64,000 nt of DNA from Globisporangium splendens (lineage: Eukaryota; Oomycota; Peronosporomycetes; Pythiales; Pythiaceae), in NCBI GenBank assembly GCA_006386115.1, contig VFIW01000039.1, positions 310,001-374,000 on the forward strand, given 5' to 3'. Of this stretch, positions 31,162 through 40,382 are shown piece by piece. Every line of letters begins with the position of its first letter. The first letter of the stretch is position 1. The notes under the pieces were generated by a model. The model saw only the letters and a program-made list of their open reading frames with translations, did no database searches and was not told the origin of the DNA. Both the position numbers and the translations under genes were made by a program.

Positions 31162-33787
31162 ATCAGTGCACACGAACGCGCCATCCTAGTGCGAGAATAC
31201 CTCGTCCAATTTGCTGGCACGGCACCTTCGGCGCAGTGACGGCAAAATACTCCTAGTTGAAACCCGCAGTGTAGATGAAATAGGAGACTGGACATTGCAG
31301 GTCGGCCGAACTGAACCTAAGTATACCTCACCTTATGATCACAACCTGTGCATTGACATGAGGTTGATTGATAGGTTGTGTATGATTATTTGTTGTACGG
31401 AGCTGCGTGCAGGGGCGTCCGTCTGTGCTGTCCAGGTGAAACGTCGCGCAGACGAACCACTTCCGAACGCCTGTTTCATCTAGTCTATCCTCCATCTCCA
31501 GCCACCGATCCCTTTACATAACCTTTGAAATCAAATCAGATCAGATGAAGGAAGTGCAACTGATAGGACCATAAATGCGCAACATTGATGATGAGTAGAG
31601 TCGGAGTAGGTATTATACCCTCTCATATACGATCAGTACTACTGTGGCTGAAAATGGAGGATAGACTGCATCGTTTCACACACATTCTCGGCAGTTTCGT
31701 TCGTCTCGTTGCCTCGGTGTATGCGCACTTTGCATGAAGGAATGGATGGTTGCAAGAGCATTGCATGCATGTGCGCTCATTTTCTGTTTGTTGCGGGTTG
31801 CAATACCCGTGGTTAGGTGGATGCATCACGTGTCGACAATAGTGGAGAGCTCTTTCTTCCCTCTTTGGTTTTCGCTGGGATAGAAACAGAGAGAGCAGCA
31901 AGTGGCGGGAAGCTGGAATCATTGTGCGCAGAGGCACGCATCTCCAGCTGACCCTTTGCGCAGTTGTTTGTATAAACTGACTCATTTGCCATTCTATGAC
32001 AAAATTTGGCTTCATGATTTCGTTGAAGTGGAGAAACACTGGAAGTTCGAGAAAACAAAGCACAATTATGGAATATGCGCTGAATAAAAGCCAAAATGAC
32101 CAAAGCATACAGCTCTAACCTGCGTTGAGAGGCATCGAGGTCAAAGCCAAAGACACAATCGGCGAAGTGTTAGATCCACGCCTGTTTCTATTCTAGTTGT
32201 GCTCCCCAAAATGCTTCTTCTCTCTTTCAATTTACGCAAAAAAAAGAGAGCTGCTTGTTGAAAGACTGAAGCATTAGCAGTTGGCGAGACGTCAGATGCT
32301 GCTGCTGTCTTGTTCGACTCGTTCCCTCTCTGCAGTGCGAGATTCGACATGCAGCTGACGCTCTCTCTATGAGTCGAACAGACGCGAGATGCTCGTCAAT
32401 TGAAGCAATTATCTAACCTCACCTTATGACCATAACAGGTCTCATTGAAGGCACACTGAGCCGAGCTGAGTAAAGAAGGAAGACCGATGCGCTTCACTGT
32501 CAACACTTCGAACACGCTTGAAATTGTTTGTTCCAATGCGCAAACTCTATGACGCTCTACACTCATCCAACAACAGAAGTGATTATTAAATCGAATCAGC
32601 GAAAGAAGGGTGAAGAAGGAAGTGCGCAAAGAGTGAGGTGAGCAGTCATCCAGACGTACCGCGCGCCGCCTCGTCTTTGAGCGCGCCTTCTTTGTGGTTC
32701 GGTCCAGTTGAAGCCATTTCGTCCGTTGCAGTTGCGCCTCACGCCAGCAAGTTCAGTCACCTGCAAAGTGGACCCGATCTGGACCGAAGCGAGCGTTTGA
32801 CAAAACACAACACACTCTCTATATCAGGTACCCTTGATTTCGTCCTACACGAAAAAAGAAAGTGAAGACCTGCCTAAAACGGATACTTTGCAATTTGGAC
32901 AGGTTGAACAGAGGCAGGCCAGCCACGTTCTTGGGTTCAGCAGTGCCGCCATTTCTGCAGGCAAGAATTTGACAATTTCCGGAAACTTTATATACATTTA
33001 AACGTTCTTTGGTACACTGCACAGTCTTCTGGACCGTAAAAGTTCCTGTGCGGCTTCACCTGTCTCCCCATTACGATTCCTGTTATGTAATCGCACCCTC
33101 TCTATGATTTTGACAGAGAGTGGGCTTTTGATTGTTGTCAACAGGGAGAGTGGCCGCTCTTGCTGATAATCCGCTGCTGAACCGAAGGCGCTGGCTGATC
33201 CGATTCCTTCCTGTAATACGCGCGCAAGCGGTGATTGGATGAGGACGAATATGCGCTATCCATAACGAATAGCTCCGCTATATGCATATATGGGACACTA
33301 TCAATCCCCTATTATATGCCTCGTGCGTAGCGTCTCTCTCTCCCGTTGAAGTTCTCAAATTTTGTGCAACACGACAGGCAAAACTCGCTGTTTAACGCTC
33401 TGCATGCATGCCAACACTTTCTGTGTAAAAGTACTGTATCTTGAATCATTCTTCTCGCACTGCTTGGCACATTGGACACTTTCATTCGCTATGCATTTGG
33501 TCTTTATCGTATATGCACAATTCGGTGGATTTCGTATTTCGGCTTTTCGTATACTATGGACTGCGCGCGCTGAGCAGCTCTTCAATATAAAGACACACAC
33601 ACACAAAAATGCTCGATTTTTCAGTTTTCGTCGCTTTCTTCGGCTCGCCAATTTGCATCAAGCGCATACACGCGGTCTTGGACGGACGTGATGCGCAGGA
33701 GGCAGTGACCCCTCGAAAAAGTAAATAAATACGCGCCTTGGCGTTGCTTCCTGTCTTCTGTTGTCTCCTATCGCTGCAGCCGCTGGC
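31162..33787. other. Intergenic, no supported gene
   Basis: Contains two occurrences of ACCTCACCTTATGA (31326 and 32415) of unknown meaning and AT-rich sequence near 33240-33330. Frames here lack domains. Confidence 0.4.
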
Positions 33788-34372
33788 TTACGTCTCTCGA
33801 TGGAATGTGGCGATGAGAAAGTCCATGCACTTTTCGAACTCGAGGTCGTCCGTGTCCATGCTCGCGTCCGAGTCAGTCAGGAAGTACGCGTTGTTGTCGC
33901 CGTTCGAGTACGCGATGGCTTCTGGCAGACTCTGGTACATCTCGGGAGGCACGTCGCCCACGGGCGAGTTGTTGCCGTCGTCAAGCATGTCGAGCTCCTT
34001 CTCCGCGGCGATAGCCAGAGCTGTGGCCAGGATCGAGTCGTTGAACTGCTCATCGTTCGAGAGCAGCGCGTTGAAGCGCGAGGACCGGTCGAGGCTGTGC
34101 GGGAGGTTGTACCTGCCGCTCATGCGCACGTTGCGCAGCCGCCGCGCGATCTTCTGCCGGTACTTCTGCGCGTGCGTCATGGTCTGCCGCGCTGTCCGCG
34201 AGCCCACGTGCGTCGCGATGTCCTTCCACGGACCGGATGGGAAGAGCTTGATGCCGTGCACGAACAAGTCGTGCTCCTCGGGAGTCCAGAGTCCGCGGCC
34301 TTCACTGGCACCGCTGCCATTGCCGGTCGCATGCGCCCACGACGCGCTGCTGTCTTGCCCGTCAAACGACAT
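33788..34372 (-). CDS. SHAQKY-class one-repeat MYB transcription factor (MYB copy 6)
   Basis: A 194-residue protein, the shortest MYB copy. The repeat is at about residues 28-75 (LWTPEEHDLFVHGIKLF, PSGPWKDIATHVGSRTARQ, THAQKYRQK) and is followed by the basic ARRLRNVR. The C-terminal half is acidic, ending LEFEKCMDFLIATFHRET, which resembles the tail of copy 5. No clear core promoter is visible upstream. A long plus-strand frame (33761-34762) over the same DNA is a shadow. Confidence 0.87.
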   Translation of the reverse strand: MSFDGQDSSASWAHATGNGSGASEGRGLWTPEEHDLFVHGIKLFPSGPWKDIATHVGSRTARQTMTHAQKYRQKIARRLRNVRMSGRYNLPHSLDRSSRFNALLSNDEQFNDSILATALAIAAEKELDMLDDGNNSPVGDVPPEMYQSLPEAIAYSNGDNNAYFLTDSDASMDTDDLEFEKCMDFLIATFHRET

Positions 34373-36980
34373 GCTGGAGTGCGTGGATTTATTTATCGAG
34401 ACGGAGGTCGGGATAGCGAGGCGTTTAGCGAGAACGCGCGATACGAGAAGCAGTGCGAGGGAGAACGCAAATCTTCAACTGGCAGCTTTTTTATTTTGGT
34501 CGTTCTGGTCCATTCTCCTCCCTATTCTCTATGCACAAAGCACATGAGTCCATCCACCATCGCTTATGGCAGCGGCCTGTCACTGTGCGCGCCTCATACT
34601 AGGATGACGCGGTCAGTTCTCTCTCTTGAAAATTCCTTACCGTATGCCTCGCCTATAATTAGATTAGATAGTCCGCCAATTGAGACACCAGTTCGAAATT
34701 GCAAGAGGGAAAAGACCTGGCTTGCCTATAACTCAGCATACAAACAACAAGTTGTTCATTGAAAAGAAACATGAAACGGTCGCTGCTGAAACTCTATGAA
34801 TTGATATAGAAATGCGATGCAGACAAAAGCTCCAAATCGATTACAGAAACCTAGAGTCTTTCGCCTCCGGCTTCCACTGCCTAGTATAACTTGCACTTTT
34901 ACATGAGGGAGCAGTTTGAACCGCACACATACACACAAAGTGTCTTTTCTTTTCGTATTCTCTGGAAAGAAAAAAGAAAAGAGCTTTTCGGTCCTCACAC
35001 TGTAAGTATGCTCCGCTCAAAGTTTCTTATAGAAAATAGCGTGAAGCAGTTCTCGCTCAGTCCCATAATGTCCATCCAAATTGGCTTCCTTCCTTCTCCT
35101 TTCGCTCCACGCAATTTAAACAACTTTCGCATAATTTGTGTCCCAAAATATTGGTGTTTGTGAATGCGAATAGAAAAAAACCGGCGAATAATTGCCGCTA
35201 GTTGGCCAAAAGCATTAAAATGCTTTTTGCGGAGATGAGCGAAGACTGGCGGGACGCCAAGGGTTCAGTTTGTGGGTTGAGAGGAGCAGGTGAGTGCGTG
35301 CAGTTTGTTCGAAAACCGCGTCTGCAAGCAGCATTCTCACACGCGCAGGCATCTGGTTTTTGCGTCTGCGATTGGCAAGCATTTATGACATAAAGAACCA
35401 GGTAGCACCCGGTCTATGAACGCCATGTGACCGCAACGCTATCATGCGTGCCTTATGTCCACTTGACTCTTTTTGAGGTTTGCCACCTCGCATCATCGCA
35501 TCTGACACGATCGATTGCGATTGGGAAGCTGTCAAGGCAAAAGGAAAGCATGAGGTGAGTGTGTGGTGCTGGGGTCAGCTGAGCGGCAGCCAGCAGGTCA
35601 TCAGACGTGTTGAAAGCCACAAAGAACCGTTGGAACCTGTCGAATTCGCAAACGATCTGGATCGCGTGGGAGCCACACCTCCTCGTTGCACAACGCTTTG
35701 GACCAATCACACGTGTGTGCATATGACGATCAATATGCAACTCTTGGCGTGACAAGCAATCGCAAAGCCGAAAGACCCGAAAAGAAAATACGTACAGCAG
35801 AAGAAGAACAAAAAGAAAATAAACGCAACTCAATTGTGGGTTGCAAAGGACTTGTCTTTTCTAGCTTGTATCGCTGGTTTTGCTGGCCCAAGTCGGCCCT
35901 CTGCCATAAACATACGACAAGTAGTTTACAGTATGCCCGACTTGCAAAAAAAAGAATAATTAAAAATCCTGGTGAATATTTTGGTGGAAGGAACCAAATC
36001 TAAAGTGGTCAGTTCATTGCAACATTTGTGATTGGGAACGTAATCGCGTTTCTGTACCGTAATAGGAGAGACTCTCTAACCTGATACGATATTAACTCAA
36101 TGTCGGGAGACGGGCCAGTTCGCGCCATGTTCGACTCGTTTCGCGACACCGAATCGGAAACGCAAGGCATGCAAGAAAAAAAACATGCTCAAGGGATGCT
36201 CGTTACCCAGTATTTGTGTGTTGATGTGAGGCACACGCTGCGGTTGCCATTGCGAGTGTATTTGTGTCACAAATAAATAGAGGGGGGGAGGCGAGCTCGC
36301 AGCGCGATGTGGGCGAAATGAGTTCAGTAACGATTCAGTGGCTGACCTGCTCCAAACTGACAGCCCTTCGCGAAGTTGAGTGCATAGACGAGTCATTCCC
36401 CAGTGGCAAGCTGCCAAGCCAGAAGGAACCACACTCACATGCCTTTTGGTAATGCGTGAGCAAGCACACAGTCATAAATTATGACTGAGCATCAGTTGTT
36501 GCAGTGATTGTCAGTAAAGCGTTCATAATTTAACAAAGACTAGACGAAATACAGTCCAATCTTCTGTGGATTAGATTTAGAATAACACCAACTAAAAAAA
36601 GGCAATCCATGCATCAAGGAAAGCAGCCACGAAGACGACATCCTCAAGTGAATATTTGTCCAAAAAAGCGATTGTTGTTGCATATGTAACACTCTTCTGC
36701 ACGTTCTGCATGGTACTCGACCGCGGGCACGTCAGCACTGATCTGTTGCTTATTTACTTTGCTTTAGTTAGACGGGCGTTGCACAAGCCAACCACCATGC
36801 AAAAGGAGGGAGTGACCTCCATTTCAGACAGTGGAGGACGGCAAGTGCTACTGTGGCGAGACAATTGCACAGCATTCGAGATCCACGCTGGTGATCGGCA
36901 TCGCACATGGAAGAATCTTTTCTGAGTGTGCCAGGGTATCAATGAGGCGATTTTTTCAGCTTAGACATTTCGAATCAGTC

Positions 36981-37015
36981 CAGATAGGGACACTCGTTTT
37001 TATCGTCCCTATCTG
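36981..37015. repeat. Perfect inverted repeat, 11-bp arms
   Basis: CAGATAGGGAC at 36981-36991 pairs with GTCCCTATCTG at 37005-37015 across a 13-nt spacer. It could form a hairpin or be a dimeric protein-binding site. No gene is nearby. Confidence 0.7.
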
Positions 37016-37387
37016 ACCATTGCGAGTCACGACGCGGTGAGAGATTTTAGAACTTTGCTATAAGCTGGCAATCGCTCCACAAAAGAGACTGCCAAGCTCA
37101 AAGCTCAGCTTCCAAATATGACAAGCTACGAGTGCTTTCTGCAAGTGATCACCTTCGTGGCAGATTAGATCAGAATCTTGGGCTTTCTCTCGTGTTCTTT
37201 CGCTTCCTGCTTCTTATGTCACTGCGGTCAGGATGATGTTCGCATCTGCTGATTCAGGCTATAATGATCAACATCCAGGAAAGTCAACTAATTAAAGCTC
37301 CAATAGCTCACGAGTCTTTCTCGAAGGGAAAAGCTCATGAGTATCCTCTGCGTCTCCAGTAAGACGGACGACGAGGACCAGAGCAAT

Positions 37388-37620
37388 GAGTGGCTTCTGC
37401 TGGAGCCAGCCTCTCATTTCTGTTACTGCGATCCACTCTGAGATACCAGTCTGCCTCAAGGACTTGGATGAAGCCACAAGTTCCTGGGAAAACTGCAAGA
37501 TGAATGGCTTCTGCTGGGGCCAGCCTCTCAATTGTATTACTGTGATCCATTCAGAGACATAGACCCGCTTCAAGGACTTGGGGCTGCAGCCAAAAGTTCC
37601 AGGGGAAAACCTCGAGGACT
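37388..37620. repeat. Imperfect tandem duplication, period 114 bp
   Basis: The segment starting TGGCTTCTGCTGGAGCCAGC at 37391 recurs at 37505 with scattered changes, including the following GATCCA, CAAGGACTTGG and CCA.AAGTTCC blocks. The period is a multiple of three, and a 121-codon minus-strand frame (37292-37657) reads through both units, but I recognise no domain. Confidence 0.6.
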
Positions 37621-38948
37621 CTCGCGCAGCAGAGCGCAGCTGTCGTCGTTGCACCATCCTTCCCAGCTTGTTACGGCGTCGTCATCCGCGGATCTTGCAG
37701 ACGCTGGCGATATTACGATAGTATGGACGATGCAGACGAGACCACGAGATTAAACTTTCGGTGCTGCAGTCGCGTTCGTTCCAATGATACAAAGGATCGT
37801 CACCACGAGACAAACATGGGAGGAGGAGCCTTGCTTTGGTTAGTGGGTTTTTCCTTTCACCAGAGACACGAAGGCACACAGCGGTGATGGCGAGTCCAGT
37901 CCTCTTCAACTTGAGGAGCAATGAGGCAAGTCTGTGGTCAGCGGACCGACTAAGCGACCGACCTCAGTCGTCACTGTTTTTAAAGAAGAAATTTTCGCGC
38001 TGCTTATCAATTGGGATGCGTGAGAACAACGTGGAGAACAATGCTACTGTAGCCAAGAATCCACAGTGGGGACTTCAACATGCTGATAGTGAATGAATGC
38101 GAGCAGAACAGCAAATGTGCTTGCGATTGCTATTATTATTAGTTTGTTTTAACTGGAGTTCTCGATGCTGAGAATTCCGGTGGAGGGCACGAAGAGCTCA
38201 CTCGCTTCAGTTGCCACCTCACGCCAGCGCACCAGCACTCCACCACCCAACTGCCACGCCACGAAGGACAAGAACAGCTACGAGATGGCGTCTAATGGCT
38301 TCCGAAAAAAAGGCAAACTGCAGAAGAAAACAGAACGTTCCTTGTGGCAAGAGCAGTCAAAGGACACGGCGGACCAACGAGTGGCTGGCCACCATTCTGA
38401 GTCACACAGTGCTGGCGAGTGGAAGAACAACCAAAAAGACCAGAAATGTGCGTCAAGGTGGCGGATCGTCAGCACTGCAACTGTTTGTTTTGCACCAACG
38501 TTATGCTGTTCTATAGTTTACAAAATCAAGTCTTTCACTGTTTAACGCTACGTTTCTTCTGGCTGCCATGCTGCAAGTATGCAGTTTGACAGTGTTCTCA
38601 GCCAAAGTGGCGGACTGTCACAGCTACTGCTGTTGCAGCTGCTGTATGCTGTTCTGCAGTTTGTAACATTGGCTTTTTCCTATTTCGATCTGTTACATTC
38701 TTACTGTTACTATTAATTGATCATGCTGTTTGAAAGTGCGACCAGCCAATATGTACCCACTCGGATCCCGGTGGACGCTTCTGATTGGCCTAAATGGACC
38801 CTGATCAGCCGAGACCAACACTCACGTAGACGTTCGCCAGTGTGCTTGAGTGTTGGTGAGCGCACACGCTCCTGCTCTCCAGTTTGTTGCAACACCTGGG
38901 CATACTGAACGCAAGAGACTCGCACGCGCGAAATGCACCGCAGCGCCG

Positions 38949-38963
38949 TCATTTCACAATCGC
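38949..38963 (+). promoter_or_regulatory. Oomycete core promoter of MYB copy 7
   Basis: TCATTTCACAATCGC, an exact fit to the CATTYYNCAAT core, about 100 nt upstream of the ATG at 39058. Confidence 0.55.
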
Positions 38964-39057
38964 CCGCGCGCCGCCCACTCAGTCCCAGACACAGCAGCCA
39001 CCACGCAGTCCACGACGCAGCCTTAGCGCAGACGTTCGCGTTCCTTATAAACACAGG

Positions 39058-39954
39058 ATGACGATCTCCAAGCGCGTGCAGAAGGAACTGTTCTCGGCGG
39101 CGCCCGCCGGACTTCTTCCGCCGCAGCAGGAGCTCCTGGCTGCTGCAGCAGCGTCTGTCGCATCGAGAGGCAAGAAGAAGCAGCAGGTGAAGGGTCCGAA
39201 GCTCAGCAAAGCGGAACGCGCACGTGTCGCTGCGATTGCCGACGAGAACAAGGGCAAGGCGTGGACCGACGAGGAGCACGCGCGGTTCCTGGAAGCGCTG
39301 AAAGAGTACCCTTCGGGACCGTGGAAAGCGATCGCCGACTTTGTGGGCACCAAGAATTCAAGACAGACGATGACGCACGCGCAGAAGTACCGACAGAAGC
39401 ACGAGCGACGCACGCGAGGGCTGCGGAATCGCAGCAAACAGAGAAAAGTGAGTGCGCGTGCGGCGGCGGCAGCCAAAGCCAAGCAGGCAGCGCCGCCGCC
39501 AACTACAACACCAAGCACATCAGCCGCGTTGTCCGCGCGAACGCGCAGCCAGACCATGATGTCGGTGCACGTAAACGACGACGTCGTGATGGCATCGACG
39601 CCAGAAAAGCACGTTCTTGCCTGCACGGCCCAATCCTCGGACTCGCCGCGCTCGAGCGAGGAAGCCACCACGGACATCGGCATCACGTACGTATCGAGCC
39701 CATTGACGTCGGTGTCCGTCGCCACTGTTGACGCTGCCATCGTCGACGAAGATGCTGCGAGCTGGGAGCAGCTGAAGGTCTCGAGTCTCTCGGAGATGTT
39801 CCAGGATTTCGAGCCCATGAGCTTCCTCCCAGCCATGTGGAGCACCAACTCGCTCGGCGGCGACGTGGACGCGATCGTGATGTCGTCGTACGGCACCAAT
39901 GAGCTCTTCAGCGACAGTGCGAGCAGCCTGAACCCCCTCAGCCTGTGGGGATAA
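39058..39954 (+). CDS. SHAQKY-class one-repeat MYB transcription factor (MYB copy 7)
   Basis: A 298-residue protein starting MTISKRVQKELF, similar to the N-terminus of copy 3 (MTITSRVQQQLF). The frame is open 58 codons upstream, but the core promoter at 38949 falls within that part. The MYB repeat is at about residues 67-115 (AWTDEEHARFLEALKEY, PSGPWKAIADFVGTKNSRQ, THAQKYRQK). A basic region (ERRTRGLRNRSKQRK) follows, then an Ala-rich linker. The C-terminal part has MFQDFEPMSFLPAMW, which shares the D-[aromatic]-E-P motif with copy 1, and ends LNPLSLWG. Confidence 0.88.
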   Translation: MTISKRVQKELFSAAPAGLLPPQQELLAAAAASVASRGKKKQQVKGPKLSKAERARVAAIADENKGKAWTDEEHARFLEALKEYPSGPWKAIADFVGTKNSRQTMTHAQKYRQKHERRTRGLRNRSKQRKVSARAAAAAKAKQAAPPPTTTPSTSAALSARTRSQTMMSVHVNDDVVMASTPEKHVLACTAQSSDSPRSSEEATTDIGITYVSSPLTSVSVATVDAAIVDEDAASWEQLKVSSLSEMFQDFEPMSFLPAMWSTNSLGGDVDAIVMSSYGTNELFSDSASSLNPLSLWG

Positions 39955-40382
39955 TTTAATGTTGTCTTTGTAGTTGGCACGCGGTGGCCAGCAACCAGAT
40001 GTACACAACACACACATGACGATATGGTCGACATTATGTAAGAAGAGCAGACAAGTACACGTCTGAGTAGTAATTTAAATGTGGAAAATACACACAAACA
40101 CACAGCGTAGCGTAAGGAGCAGCCATTATAATACACAGTAGCGCTTTTTCGTATCACTTTAAATCGCGGGAGCATGAGAGACATTGGAGCATGGTCAAGT
40201 GAGGAAGAAAAGGAGGGGTTTGATCTTATAGACACCAATACATAAAGGACGACTCACTGTTGTCTGTAGAGGATGAGGATAGAGTTCGCTACATTGAAAA
40301 AGGACGGAAAGCGAGCGAGGCGACCGATAAAAAAATGCTGACGACGAGACAAATCTAAAACAAATCTACCGACAGACACACC
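39955..40382. other. Spacer between convergent MYB copy 7 and PDZ copy 2
   Basis: 3' flanks only; nothing recognised. Confidence 0.45.

Larger units (their letters stand above)
34373..38948. other. Long intergenic region between divergent MYB copies 6 and 7
   Basis: About 4.6 kb without a confident gene. It contains an 11-bp perfect inverted repeat (36981-37015) and a 114-bp tandem duplication (about 37391-37620), both listed separately. Other frames are short or overlap on both strands. Confidence 0.45.
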
